Assembly (NCBI GenBank): GCA_041391925.1
Contig: JAWKNA010000005.1
Span: forward strand, 248,001 to 312,000
From: JBPOFM01 sp041391925
GTDB lineage: Bacteria; Bacteroidota; Bacteroidia; Flavobacteriales; Flavobacteriaceae
Length of the DNA stretch: 64,000 bases
Direction: 5' to 3'
The position numbers and the translations under genes are program-made. The notes below the pieces were generated by a model. It was not told the DNA's origin. It worked only from the letters and a program-made list of their open reading frames with translations, and searched no databases. The number at the start of each line of letters is the position of its first letter. Position 1 is the first letter of the stretch. Shown here in pieces: positions 43,885 to 52,818 of the stretch.

Positions 43885-45614
43885 TAATTGAGTTTCATGT
43901 CATTTACAATGGCATCAAGCTTTGCGTCTAATTTTGCTTCTACCTCTTCAAATTTTTCTGGAGATTCCAAATGTCCATTGACACTGATATAAAATTTAAT
44001 TTTAGGCTCAGTCCCACTTGGTCGCAATGCAATTTTGCTTCCATCTTCTGTATAATAAATCAAGACATTTGATTTTGGAATATCGATTGGAAATTCTTTT
44101 TTATTGATCATGTCTTTGGAAATGGATACATCATAATCCTCAATTCTCGATACCTTTGAACAATTAATTTCAGAAAGTGGATTTTCACGCGCATCAACCA
44201 TCATTTGTTTGATTTCCTGTGCACCTTCAATTCCCTTTTTGGTCATGGAAATCAAACGTTCTTTATAAAACCCATTATCCACGTATAATTGAATCAATTC
44301 TTTATAAAAGGAACTGCCTTTATGTTTTGCCTGTGCAGCAATTTCTATTGCCAGAAGGGTAGAGGTGACAGCATCTTTATCACGAACAAAATCGCCAACC
44401 ATAAATCCAAAACTTTCTTCACCACCACCTATAAAGTTGAGGTTTGGAAAATCCTTGATCATTTTGGCAATCCACTTGAAGCCTGTCAATCCTTCTTTGT
44501 ATTCCACTTTGTAATTGGATGCCAATGCAGCCATCATAGGCGTTGATACAATGGTTGAGCCGATGAATTCCTCACCTTTTATCTTATTGTTTCGCTTCCA
44601 ATGTTTCAAAAGAAAATCGGTCATCATTACCATGGTTTGGTTACCGTTGAGCAATACCATTTCTCCTTCAAGATTTCTTACGGCAACACCGAGCCGGTCG
44701 CAATCTGGGTCGGTGCCGATGACAATATCGGCATTTACTTTATCGGCCAATTCCAGTGCCATTTTCAACGCTGCTGGTTCTTCTGGATTTGGTGATGCCA
44801 CTGTTGGAAAATCGCCATTCGGCATTCGTTGTTCCTCAACGATATGTACGTTTTTGTAACCTGCACGTTTCAATGTTTCTGGAACTGTTGTAATGGAAGT
44901 GCCATGAAGAGATGTAAAAACAATGCTCAAATTATCTTTGGCCTCTTGTGCTGTCCCAAAACTTCCATTTTTTACGGAAGCGTCAATGAACACATCGTCA
45001 ACTTCTTTTCCTATTGGTTTTATCAAACTGTTATTGGCGTCAAATTTAATCTCAGAATAATCCAGGCTGTTGATTTCTTTGATGATTTCTTTGTCCTGAG
45101 GAGGTACCAACTGACCACCATCCTGCCAGTACACTTTATAGCCATTATACTCTGGCGGATTGTGTGATGCTGTCAGGACAATTCCACATTGACATCCTAA
45201 ATGTTTTACGGCAAATGATAATTCTGGAGTTGGTCGTAAATCTTCGAACAGATAAACTGTAATTCCATTAGCCGAAAACACATCCGCAACCACTTTTGCC
45301 AATGTTTTACTGTTATGACGGCAATCATATGCAATGGCGACTTTCAACTCTTCATTTGGGAAAGATTTATGCATATAGTTGCTCAACCCCTGTGTGTTTT
45401 TCCCAAGAGTATATTTATTGATTCTATTGGTACCAATCCCCATAATGCCACGCATACCTCCAGTACCAAAATCCAAATCTTGGTAAAAACTTTCTTGGAT
45501 TTCTTTTGGATGAAACGCAATACTGTTTTTGATGGATTCTTGTGTTTCTTTATCAAAAGTTGGTGTTAGCCACGTATTGATGCGCTCTAGAATTTTAGGG
45601 TCGATGTAAATCAT
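43884..45614 (-). CDS. Phospho-sugar mutase (phosphoglucomutase/phosphomannomutase)
   Basis: 576 aa, the long form. Active-site serine in 'IVLTASHNPPEYNGYKVYW', metal-binding loop 'IGTDPDCDRLGVAVR', sugar-binding 'GGGEESFGFMVGDF', and the phosphate-binding 'RPSGTEPKIKFYISV'. It interconverts hexose 1- and 6-phosphates for glycan and nucleotide sugar supply. It overlaps the MsbA-like exporter gene. A TATTTTTG -7-like box on the minus strand lies at 45635-45642, about 20 bases before the start. Confidence 0.95.
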   Translation of the reverse strand: MIYIDPKILERINTWLTPTFDKETQESIKNSIAFHPKEIQESFYQDLDFGTGGMRGIMGIGTNRINKYTLGKNTQGLSNYMHKSFPNEELKVAIAYDCRHNSKTLAKVVADVFSANGITVYLFEDLRPTPELSFAVKHLGCQCGIVLTASHNPPEYNGYKVYWQDGGQLVPPQDKEIIKEINSLDYSEIKFDANNSLIKPIGKEVDDVFIDASVKNGSFGTAQEAKDNLSIVFTSLHGTSITTVPETLKRAGYKNVHIVEEQRMPNGDFPTVASPNPEEPAALKMALELADKVNADIVIGTDPDCDRLGVAVRNLEGEMVLLNGNQTMVMMTDFLLKHWKRNNKIKGEEFIGSTIVSTPMMAALASNYKVEYKEGLTGFKWIAKMIKDFPNLNFIGGGEESFGFMVGDFVRDKDAVTSTLLAIEIAAQAKHKGSSFYKELIQLYVDNGFYKERLISMTKKGIEGAQEIKQMMVDARENPLSEINCSKVSRIEDYDVSISKDMINKKEFPIDIPKSNVLIYYTEDGSKIALRPSGTEPKIKFYISVNGHLESPEKFEEVEAKLDAKLDAIVNDMKLN

Positions 45615-45694
45615 AGGTGAAAGAATTTATAGTACAAAAATACGCAAACTTGTAAATGTTAAATAAGAATGAAACGTTAATTTGATTTTTTGGA

Positions 45695-46642
45695 TTACAA
45701 ATTCAACTCATCCTTAACCAAATACCGTTTTTTTCCGTCTTTGGTACGCAAAATAATTTCGCCAAGAAAACCTGCGATGAAAAATTGTGTACCTATAACC
45801 ATTGTAGATAGAGCGATGTAGAATTGAGGTCGGGCAGTTATCAAACGGCCCGCAGTATTGAAGAACAATTTGTCAATCCCAAGATATAAGGTAAAAGCAA
45901 AACCGATAATAAACATTAACACACCGAGTGCTCCAAAAAGGTGCATCGGTCGCCTGCCGAATCGTGAAATAAACCAAATGGTAAGCAAATCCAGAAAGCC
46001 ATGGATAAAACGGTTCATGCCAAATTTGGTCGTGCCATATTTTCTAGCTTGATGTTGTACCACTTTTTCTCCAATGTTAGAAAACCCAGCATTTTTTGAC
46101 AACACAGGAATGTATCTATGCATTTCGCCATGGACATCAATGTTTTTTACGACGCTTTTATTGTATGCCTTCAGACCACAATTGAAATCATGCAGTTGAA
46201 CTCCCGAAGTTTTTCGCGCAGCGTAATTGAACAATTTGGAAGGCATATTTTTTGATACGACCGAATCGAAACGTTTCTTTTTCCAGCCTGAAACCAAATC
46301 AAACTTGTCATTGACAATCATTTGGTACAATTCAGGAATTTCTTCCGGGTTGTCCTGTAAATCGGCGTCCATGGTAATGACCACATCGCCTTGTGCTTTT
46401 TCAAAACCAGCATGGAGTGCTTGTGATTTGCCGAAATTTCTCAAAAACCGAATCCCTTTGACATTGGCATCCTTTTGCGAAAGTTGTTGTATGGTTTCCC
46501 AAGAACCATCGGTACTACCATCGTCAATAAAAATGATTTCATACGAAAAACGATTGGATTGCATAACTTTAGCAATCCAATCGTGTAATTCGACAAGTGA
46601 TTCTTGCTCGTTGAGTAGCGGTATGACTACTGATATGTTCAT
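45695..46642 (-). CDS. Glycosyltransferase family 2, membrane-anchored
   Basis: 315 aa. GT2 fold: 'ISVVIPLLNEQESL', 'IIFIDDGSTDGSW', the metal-binding 'VITMDADLQDNPEEIP' (DxD-like) and 'HDFNCGLKAYNK'. Two C-terminal hydrophobic helices ('MHLFGALGVLMFIIGFAFTLYL' and 'IALSTMVIGTQFFIAGFLGEIIL') anchor it in the membrane. It is of the DPM1/ArnC-like type that transfers sugar to a polyprenyl phosphate. It precedes the phosphohexomutase and exporter genes in the same direction, a surface glycan theme. Confidence 0.93.
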   Translation of the reverse strand: MNISVVIPLLNEQESLVELHDWIAKVMQSNRFSYEIIFIDDGSTDGSWETIQQLSQKDANVKGIRFLRNFGKSQALHAGFEKAQGDVVITMDADLQDNPEEIPELYQMIVNDKFDLVSGWKKKRFDSVVSKNMPSKLFNYAARKTSGVQLHDFNCGLKAYNKSVVKNIDVHGEMHRYIPVLSKNAGFSNIGEKVVQHQARKYGTTKFGMNRFIHGFLDLLTIWFISRFGRRPMHLFGALGVLMFIIGFAFTLYLGIDKLFFNTAGRLITARPQFYIALSTMVIGTQFFIAGFLGEIILRTKDGKKRYLVKDELNL

Positions 46643-46686
46643 TTAAATGATTTCAGGATTTTATCTTTCAAAAATACTGAAATTAT

Positions 46687-47214
46687 TTAAGCATGCGTGT
46701 TTTCTTTTTTCATGACCAATCCTCCGATTAATCCATAGATTAATCCAAATATAGCACTCATTGCTAACCAAAATGCACTTAATACAAATGGATTGAAAAA
46801 CATTTCCATGAATCCCATACTTTTATCAATCATTTCTTGACTCATGTCAGGATTTTGCTCTAGCATTTTGTCTCTAGCAACGTCCATTACCTGGCCCATA
46901 AATTCTGGATCAATGATATAGTTGAATATAAGGTTGTATATCAAAAAGACAATTGCACTGATAAGTCCAACCAGAACTCCGACTTTTAGACCGTCACTGA
47001 CACTAAGCATGTTTGCATTTTTCTTTTTAAATTGACTCACAGCATAGATGACGACTATAGGAAAAATAAGATAATACAGATATTGAGGCCATTGAGCACC
47101 TTCTAGGGCTAAACCTGTCACATAGGTTGTGACTGAGATGACAATCATAATCAGGCCCAGAATAAGGCCATAGGTTGAAGCAAATTTACCGAATGATGGT
47201 TTGGTTAATTCCAT
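46687..47214 (-). CDS. DUF4199 membrane protein
   Basis: 175 aa with four predicted transmembrane helices ('YGLILGLIMIVISVTTYVTG', 'YLYYLIFPIVVIYAVSQF', 'VGVLVGLISAIVFLIYNLIF', 'AFWLAMSAIFGLIYGLIGGL'). The 'KKKNANMLSVSDGLKVGVLVG' block and the total layout match DUF4199, a Bacteroidota family without known function. It lies 44 bases before the GT2 gene in the same direction, as often seen in Flavobacteriia. The -7 box TATATTTG (minus) at 47252-47259 probably starts the transcript. Confidence 0.9.
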   Translation of the reverse strand: MELTKPSFGKFASTYGLILGLIMIVISVTTYVTGLALEGAQWPQYLYYLIFPIVVIYAVSQFKKKNANMLSVSDGLKVGVLVGLISAIVFLIYNLIFNYIIDPEFMGQVMDVARDKMLEQNPDMSQEMIDKSMGFMEMFFNPFVLSAFWLAMSAIFGLIYGLIGGLVMKKENTHA

Positions 47215-47251
47215 AATAGTTGATTTTTTTAATTATTTATTGGTTAGTAAT

Positions 47252-47259
47252 CAAATATA
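47252..47259 (-). promoter_or_regulatory. -7 box of the DUF4199 gene
   Basis: TATATTTG on the minus strand, 37 bases before the start codon. No TTG at the -33 distance. Confidence 0.45.
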
Positions 47260-47320
47260 CCAAAACGTTACAAGATTAAATGCGAAATTTAGAAATCCTT
47301 AAAAAATAAAATAAAATGTA

Positions 47321-47350
47321 TTGCAGAATTGCAAAAAATACGTAAATTTG
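47321..47350 (+). promoter_or_regulatory. Promoter of rpmE2
   Basis: TTG, 19 bases, TAAATTTG: an exact match to the Bacteroidota vegetative consensus. It ends 37 bases before the start codon. Confidence 0.88.
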
Positions 47351-47387
47351 CACTTCCAAAAAATGAAATGATTTAAAGTAAGTAGCG

Positions 47388-47639
47388 ATGAAAAAAGGTA
47401 TACATCCAGAAAATTATAGACTTGTAGCATTTAAAGATATGTCTAACGACGACGTGTTTTTAACAAAATCTACAGCAGATACAACCGAAACTATAGAAGT
47501 TGATGGGGTTGAGTATCCAGTGGTAAAAATGGAGATTTCCAGAACATCTCATCCGTACTACACTGGAAAATCTAAATTGGTTGACACAGCTGGTCGTATC
47601 GATAAGTTCAAAAACAAATATGCTAAATTCAAAAAATAA
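47388..47639 (+). CDS. rpmE2: 50S ribosomal protein L31, type B
   Basis: 83 aa. 'MKKGIHPENYRLVAFKDMSNDDVFLTKST' and 'HPYYTGKSKLVDTAGRIDKFKNKYAKFKK' are typical. It lacks the zinc-binding cysteines of L31 type A, so it is the zinc-free form. In some bacteria the zinc-free form is induced by zinc shortage, but Flavobacteriia often have it as the main L31. Its strong consensus promoter and terminator (47661-47692) support constitutive expression here. No Zur-type site was seen. Confidence 0.97.
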   Translation: MKKGIHPENYRLVAFKDMSNDDVFLTKSTADTTETIEVDGVEYPVVKMEISRTSHPYYTGKSKLVDTAGRIDKFKNKYAKFKK

Positions 47640-47660
47640 GTTTAGCGTTAACTTTATATA

Positions 47661-47692
47661 AAGCCTTCTTGATTTTTCTTGAAGGCTTTTTT
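47661..47692 (+). terminator. Terminator of rpmE2
   Basis: Stem AAGCCTTC/GAAGGCTT with a 12-base loop and TTTTTT after it. Confidence 0.85.
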
Positions 47693-47788
47693 GTTTTCAA
47701 TAATTAAACTATTTTTGAGTAACCATCTGCAAGATGAAAATCAGGAGCAAAAACTCCTAGTTTCCAGCTTCTAACTTCAATTTCTAAA

Positions 47789-48964
47789 ATGAACTACATT
47801 TTATTTGACGGCCCATCACGCAATAATCTATTGCCATTCACTTTTACACGACCTGTGGCAGATATAAGAGTTGGGATTTTGACCATTAGGGAAAAATGGG
47901 AAACCTATCTAGGTTATACAACTACCACCATCACTGAGGATTATTTATCCGATAAATACCCAATGGTTGAAATGGACGACAATGTGATGATAAATGCGTC
48001 CTTTTTGCCTAATGCTGAATTAGTTGAAATGGTTAAAGGCCTTGAAGAAAACCAAGCAATCTTTAAGAGTGAGGATGTCATTGCATTTTATACCAAAAAT
48101 GCAGAAGAAGACATCAATTTTGATACTTTTGAGGCGATTGAATATAACGACGAGGTTTTAAAAATTGAACACACTTGGGATATTTTTTCAAAAAACGCTC
48201 AAGCTCTTGAAGATGATTTTGAACTGTTGACCAAAGGAAGACGCTCTCAGCCAATCCCATCGAGTAATAATATTATATCAGGGCAAAATATATTTGTGGA
48301 GGAGGGTGCAAAAATGGAATTTGTGACTCTCAATGCAAGCACAGGTTCCATCTACATAGGTAAGGATGCCGAAATAATGGAAGGTAGCATCATTAGAGGG
48401 CCATTTGCTCTATGTGAACATTCAACTGTCAAACTTGGAGCCAAAATCTATGGACCTACTACCGTTGGACCACATAGTAAAGTTGGCGGTGAAGTGAACA
48501 ATTCTGTCATTTTTGGATACTCCAATAAAGGGCATGATGGATTTTTGGGCAATTCAGTTTTGGGCGAATGGTGTAATCTTGGAGCTGACACTAACAATTC
48601 GAATTTAAAAAATAATTATGCCGAAGTGCGACTTTGGGATTACACGACCGAAAGTTTTGCAAGAACTGGGTTGCAGTTTTGTGGATTGATGATGGGAGAC
48701 CACAGCAAGTGTGGCATTAACACCATGTTCAATACTGGCACAGTTGTTGGGGTAAGCGCTAACATCTTTGGAAGCGGATTCCCAAGAAACTTTGTACCAA
48801 GCTTTAGTTGGGGAGGCAATGGAGGTTTTACCACCTATTTAACCAAAAAGGCCTTTGAAGTTGCGGAAGTTGTTATGGCGAGGAGAGATATAGTACTTAC
48901 AGATGTCGACAAAAACATTTTGGAGCATGTGTTTGAAATAACAAAAAAATATAGAAAAGATTAA
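47789..48964 (+). CDS. GlmU-like putative sugar nucleotidyltransferase/acyltransferase
   Basis: 391 aa. The C-terminal half (about 165-345) has hexapeptide left-handed beta-helix repeats ('GSIYIGKDAEIMEGSIIRGPFALCEHSTVKLGAKIYGPTTVG'). The N-terminal half begins 'MNYILFDGPSRNNLLPFTFTRPVADIRVGILTIREKW' and aligns in layout with the nucleotidyltransferase domain of GlmU. The usual 'GxGTRM' NTP-binding loop is absent. This is the Bacteroidota GlmU-family protein seen in place of, or beside, classical GlmU. Activity is uncertain: it may make UDP-GlcNAc or be a binding relative. Followed by a small membrane protein gene 10 bases away. Confidence 0.85.
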   Translation: MNYILFDGPSRNNLLPFTFTRPVADIRVGILTIREKWETYLGYTTTTITEDYLSDKYPMVEMDDNVMINASFLPNAELVEMVKGLEENQAIFKSEDVIAFYTKNAEEDINFDTFEAIEYNDEVLKIEHTWDIFSKNAQALEDDFELLTKGRRSQPIPSSNNIISGQNIFVEEGAKMEFVTLNASTGSIYIGKDAEIMEGSIIRGPFALCEHSTVKLGAKIYGPTTVGPHSKVGGEVNNSVIFGYSNKGHDGFLGNSVLGEWCNLGADTNNSNLKNNYAEVRLWDYTTESFARTGLQFCGLMMGDHSKCGINTMFNTGTVVGVSANIFGSGFPRNFVPSFSWGGNGGFTTYLTKKAFEVAEVVMARRDIVLTDVDKNILEHVFEITKKYRKD

Positions 48965-48974
48965 ATTTAGACAT

Positions 48975-49301
48975 ATGCTTGAAATCGCCATCATCTATTT
49001 TATAGGACGCTATTTTTATAGACTTGCTGAAGATTATAAACAAAACAAATGGTTGTTCGTCATATTGGGTGTGGTAACTTATTTTGTTGGGGCAATTATT
49101 GGTGGCATTGTCTTGTTTTTATTGGATCTACAATTTGAAATGGGAATCGATTGGGAAAGTAAATTTTTATTGACATTGATATTATTGCCCTTTGCAGTTG
49201 CCACCTGTTATCTCTTACATTATTTGCTTAAAAGAAATTGGGAAAAATCATCTGTGGTGGTAAAGGATGAAATCCGCGATATTGGAAAACCCCAGGAATA
49301 A
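48975..49301 (+). CDS. Small membrane protein of unknown function
   Basis: 108 aa with hydrophobic stretches near residues 26-50 ('LFVILGVVTYFVGAIIGGIVLFLL') and 64-83 ('FLLTLILLPFAVATCYLLHYLL'), plus a weaker N-terminal one ('LEIAIIYFIGRYFYRLAEDY'). I do not recognise a family. It begins 10 bases after the GlmU-like gene and ends 18 bases before the PD40 gene, so the three are probably one operon. Confidence 0.75.
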   Translation: MLEIAIIYFIGRYFYRLAEDYKQNKWLFVILGVVTYFVGAIIGGIVLFLLDLQFEMGIDWESKFLLTLILLPFAVATCYLLHYLLKRNWEKSSVVVKDEIRDIGKPQE

Positions 49302-49319
49302 TCTAGTACAGAATAATTT

Positions 49320-50228
49320 ATGAAAAACCTACTTATTATTGCCATAACATTTGTTTCAACAATTGTTTATGCACAAAAACAAACATATGTCATTAAAAAT
49401 CTTAAGATAAATGACGAATTGAGCCAATATGGTGTTGTATATCAACAAGGGAATAAGGTGTATTACTCACGTTATAAACTGAATGATTTTGGCTCAGTAG
49501 AAAAAAATAGAATGAAACAGACCATTTTTACTTTATATGTTGGAGAGTTGTCCGATGATGGGGAAATAATAAATTCAAAGGAATTCAAATCTTCTGATGA
49601 ATTTACCTTTAACAGTTCAACTGCTGCTTTCAGTAAAGATGGCAAATACATGTACGTAACAACCAATGAAGAAAAAAGGGAAGACACTTACAAAACCAAT
49701 GAAAAGACCAGAAACCTTCGTATTGAAAGAGGCGAGTACGTAGAAGGAAAAGGATATCGAAACTTCAAAACATTATCCTTTTGTGACGAAAGGTATTCTT
49801 ATGCGCATCCAGCGGTGAGCCCCAAAGGAGATTACTTATATTTCACGTCCAATATTCCCAGCGCAAAAGGTCCTACTGATATATTTCGCGTCAAAATAGA
49901 AGGGGACAATAAATTTAGTGACCCAGAAAATTTGGGAGATCTCATCAATTCGCCGCGCAGAGAAACATTTCCTACTGTAACCCATGATAATGTTCTCTAT
50001 TTTTCGTCGGATAGGGCAAGAGGAATAGGTGGTTTGGATTTATATAGATGCATAATTGATGATGACGGAAATGTTGGCCTGCCTGAGTTGTTGCCAGAAC
50101 CTTTAAACAGTCGTGGGGATGATATTTGTTTTGAATTGAACAAAAATGGAAAAGAAGGTTATTTTTCTTCCAATAGAGCCAAAGGTAAAGGTGAAGATGA
50201 TATCTATTATTTCAAAATAAAGGAATAA
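49320..50228 (+). CDS. PD40/TolB-like beta-propeller exported protein
   Basis: 302 aa with a signal peptide ('MKNLLIIAITFVSTIVYAQ'). PD40-type blades: 'AAFSKDGKYMYVTTNE', 'HPAVSPKGDYLYFTSNIPSAKGPTDIFRVKIEG', 'FPTVTHDNVLYFSSDRARGIGGLDLYRCII', and 'GYFSSNRAKGKGEDDIYYFKIKE'. These repeats occur in OmpA-linked and type IX secretion-associated proteins (PorE/SprE-like) but no OmpA domain is attached here. Its stop abuts the stop of the convergent peptide-binding gene, with no terminator between them. Confidence 0.87.
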   Translation: MKNLLIIAITFVSTIVYAQKQTYVIKNLKINDELSQYGVVYQQGNKVYYSRYKLNDFGSVEKNRMKQTIFTLYVGELSDDGEIINSKEFKSSDEFTFNSSTAAFSKDGKYMYVTTNEEKREDTYKTNEKTRNLRIERGEYVEGKGYRNFKTLSFCDERYSYAHPAVSPKGDYLYFTSNIPSAKGPTDIFRVKIEGDNKFSDPENLGDLINSPRRETFPTVTHDNVLYFSSDRARGIGGLDLYRCIIDDDGNVGLPELLPEPLNSRGDDICFELNKNGKEGYFSSNRAKGKGEDDIYYFKIKE

Positions 50229-51821
50229 TCAATTTTTTCTGACTTTTTTCAAATCCATCAAATTAATGGGATTAATGCCCAAACCACTGATGTTTTTTCT
50301 GGTAAAACGCAATACTTCATCATAAAACATTACAACTACTGGTGTTTTTTGCATTACTAAACTGTCCATTTTAGAGTATAATGCTTCACGCTTTTTTGTA
50401 TCAGTGATTGTGTAGGCCTCTTCATACCATGTATCAAATTGTTCATCTTTGAAATGTGAATAATTAGGTCCGTTAGGTGCAAAATTTTTACTGTAATATA
50501 AGGACAGATAATTTTCAGCATCAGGATAATCGGCTACCCAACTTGCTCTGAACATATCAAGTTTTCCATTGGCTTTAGCATCTTTCAGAGTTGCAGCAGG
50601 AATAACATCAACTTTGACATTTAACCCTATTTTTTGGATTTCACGTTGAATGAACTCGCAAAAACTCAAATAATTGCTTGTTGTTGTAATCGTAATTTCC
50701 GGATTTTGAATTCCAGTTTCTTTCTTGAATTGTGCCACTAGCTCTTTGGCTTTTTGTGGTTGATAATCAAATCCGATATTTTTATTATAACCTGGCAACC
50801 CTTTAGGGATAAAACCGCCATTGGCGGGAATTCCGACACCATTCCGTAAATAAATCATCATTTTTTTTCTATCAAAACCATAATTGATAGCTTTCCTGAG
50901 GAGTTCCGATTGAATTTCAGGAAGTCTAGAATCCATGTAAAAAGCCAAATATTCAGTATTAAGATAAGGCCCTCGAATCATATTCACATCTTTTGCGTAT
51001 AAATCCCTTAATTGCCCTGTAGCGGTCAATAGTTCATCTTTGTAGGACGCATCCAAACCCGAAACAAAATCGATGTTGCCTTGGGCAAATTGTAAAAATT
51101 CACTTTGTTTATCAGGTAAAAAGGTAATTGCTACAGCTTCGAGATAGGGTAATTTATCTCCTTTCTCATCTTTTTCGAAATAGTCAGGATTTTTTCTAAA
51201 TACCAATTTCAAATTCTCCTCCCAACGTTGAAACTTAAAAGGACCTGTACCTATTGGATGTGCCCTAAAATCAGTTCCATAGTACTCAACAATCTCTTTG
51301 GGGACAACACTACAATATTTCATGGTAAGTAACCCCAAAAAAGCTGGAAAGGGCTGTTTTAGCTGTATTTCAAATAATGTATCATTGACTGTTTTGAAAG
51401 ATTTAACCTTTTGCAGCACCCAACTTCCTGGTGATGCCAATTGTTTGTCCATCAATCGATTCAAGCTAAACTCAAAATCTGAAGCTTTTACGATTCTTGT
51501 GGAATCTTTTCCAAATAATGCATGCTTATGAAATTTAACGTCATCCCGAAGGGAAAATGTATATGTGAGAGCATTATCACTAATTGTCCAACTTTTTGCA
51601 ATACATGGCAACACTTTCATTTGGTCATCCATTTGTACCAACCCATTGAATAGTTGGTTAGTTGCCCAAATGTCTGCAATATCCTTAGAAAAAGCAGGAT
51701 CTAGTGAGCTAATATTTTTATGTTCGTTATATCTAAAAACCGAGTGTTCTTTTGAGGTTTTTGAATCACAACTTATTAAAATGATGAAGGTTAGAAAAAA
51801 TAAATTTTTATTTTTTTTCAT
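50229..51821 (-). CDS. ABC transporter substrate-binding lipoprotein (family 5, peptide)
   Basis: 530 aa. Lipoprotein signal ending 'FIILISCDSK' (Cys18). SBP_bac_5 features: 'SSLDPAFSKDIADIWATNQLFNGLVQMD', 'YTFSLRDDVKFHKHALFGKDSTRIVKASDFEFSLNRLM', 'HPIGTGPFKFQRWEENLKLVFRKNPDYFE', and 'SWVADYPDAENYLSLYYSKN'. These bind oligopeptides or related ligands. The permease and ATPase genes are not next to it, so it acts with components elsewhere. It diverges from the secreted protein gene at 51881 across a 59-base region with an inverted repeat (51838-51867). Confidence 0.94.
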   Translation of the reverse strand: MKKNKNLFFLTFIILISCDSKTSKEHSVFRYNEHKNISSLDPAFSKDIADIWATNQLFNGLVQMDDQMKVLPCIAKSWTISDNALTYTFSLRDDVKFHKHALFGKDSTRIVKASDFEFSLNRLMDKQLASPGSWVLQKVKSFKTVNDTLFEIQLKQPFPAFLGLLTMKYCSVVPKEIVEYYGTDFRAHPIGTGPFKFQRWEENLKLVFRKNPDYFEKDEKGDKLPYLEAVAITFLPDKQSEFLQFAQGNIDFVSGLDASYKDELLTATGQLRDLYAKDVNMIRGPYLNTEYLAFYMDSRLPEIQSELLRKAINYGFDRKKMMIYLRNGVGIPANGGFIPKGLPGYNKNIGFDYQPQKAKELVAQFKKETGIQNPEITITTTSNYLSFCEFIQREIQKIGLNVKVDVIPAATLKDAKANGKLDMFRASWVADYPDAENYLSLYYSKNFAPNGPNYSHFKDEQFDTWYEEAYTITDTKKREALYSKMDSLVMQKTPVVVMFYDEVLRFTRKNISGLGINPINLMDLKKVRKN

Positions 51822-51837
51822 TTGTCATTGAAATAAA

Positions 51838-51867
51838 GTTAATTTCGTTGTATTAATTGAAATTAAC
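51838..51867. promoter_or_regulatory. Inverted repeat in a divergent promoter region
   Basis: GTTAATTTC (51838-51846), 12 bases, GAAATTAAC (51859-51867): perfect 9-base inverted repeat, 14 bases before the start codon at 51881 and 17 bases from the start codon at 51821. Candidate operator or leader hairpin. Confidence 0.4.
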
Positions 51868-51880
51868 CTAAAACAAACTT

Positions 51881-52729
51881 ATGAAAAAAAATTACGCTTT
51901 ATTCTTATTTTTAATGTGTTTTGTATGGTTTGCCCAATCGCAAGTCACCTTGTCCCAAAACACTTCGAACACCATTACGCCTGGTAATACAGTGGCATGT
52001 GCAACATCACAAGGCGTTCCGGCGGACAACATTTATTACAGGGCTTTTGATTTGGTTGCTCTTGGATATACACAATTTGATGTGAATCAGGTGAGTTTTG
52101 GCATTAATAATGCCTCAATGATTGCAGCTGGATTTGCGGTTGATGTTATCATTTATAGCAATTCAGGCGGTACTTTTCCTGCTGGAACATTAACTCAGGT
52201 CGCTTCAGTTTCTGTTCCCATTGTTGCTGCAGATGCCAATACTATCAAAACAGTACCAATTTCAGCATCGGTCGTGGCTCCAGCCCAATTGGTTTTTGGG
52301 GTAAGCATTCCTGATGAAGCTACGCCAATGCATACTACAAGATTTTCACTTGGTTCCAATGCAGCTGGACAATCGGCACCTGGATATATTTCGTCTACAG
52401 CATGTGGCTTGCCGATATCCACGATTACTTCGATAGGCTTTCCTAATGTACATATAGTGATGAGTGTAGCGGGAATACCTTTATCCGTAGATGAATTTTC
52501 AATTTCCAAGGTATCCATTAGCCCAAACCCAACCTCTGATTATGTAAATATTGAATTACATCCTTCGAACAGCATTAAATCCGTTGAGATTTATTCGCTC
52601 ACAGGTCAATTGGTACTTAAGTCTAAAAGTGAATCAAGAATAAACATCAGCAATCTACATTCCGGTGTTTATATGATGAAAGTGATAACCAACAATGGAA
52701 CAGCTTCCAAAAAGTTGATTAGAACATAG
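51881..52729 (+). CDS. Secreted protein with type IX sorting domain
   Basis: 282 aa. Signal peptide 'MKKNYALFLFLMCFVWFAQSQ'. The middle 180 residues are a beta-rich domain of unknown function starting 'VTLSQNTSNTITPGNTVACAT'. The C-terminal 75 residues are a type A sorting domain ('SISKVSISPNPTSDYVNIEL...SGVYMMKVITNNG'), so the protein is exported through the type IX system and may be attached to the cell surface. No catalytic motif is visible. Confidence 0.85.
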   Translation: MKKNYALFLFLMCFVWFAQSQVTLSQNTSNTITPGNTVACATSQGVPADNIYYRAFDLVALGYTQFDVNQVSFGINNASMIAAGFAVDVIIYSNSGGTFPAGTLTQVASVSVPIVAADANTIKTVPISASVVAPAQLVFGVSIPDEATPMHTTRFSLGSNAAGQSAPGYISSTACGLPISTITSIGFPNVHIVMSVAGIPLSVDEFSISKVSISPNPTSDYVNIELHPSNSIKSVEIYSLTGQLVLKSKSESRINISNLHSGVYMMKVITNNGTASKKLIRT

Positions 52730-52751
52730 TTGTATCCCATAAATCTATACT

Positions 52752-52786
52752 AAAAGAGCGTTTTAACTTATAAAACGCTCTTTTTT
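52752..52786 (+). terminator. Terminator of the sorting-domain protein gene
   Basis: Stem of AAAAGAGCGTTTTA (52752-52765) and its complement (52771-52784), with a five-base loop and a run of T. Confidence 0.9.
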
Positions 52787-52788
52787 AT

Positions 52789-52796
52789 TACCTTTG
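52789..52796 (+). promoter_or_regulatory. -7 box of mtaB
   Basis: TACCTTTG matches TAnnTTTG. It directly follows the preceding terminator. Transcription would start about at 52803, after the ATG at 52798, so the ATG at 52819 is the true start. Confidence 0.6.
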
Positions 52797-52818
52797 CATG
52801 CTTGTTAAAACACCAGGA

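Noticed and set aside
47281..47387. Zur-regulated zinc-free L31
   Set aside because: Type B L31 can be zinc-responsive, but the upstream region has a perfect vegetative promoter and no Zur-like palindrome.
47700..47788. Small hairpin AGGAG/CTCCT before the GlmU-like gene as a riboswitch
   Set aside because: Only five base pairs and no aptamer-like structure or terminator; no known riboswitch pattern.
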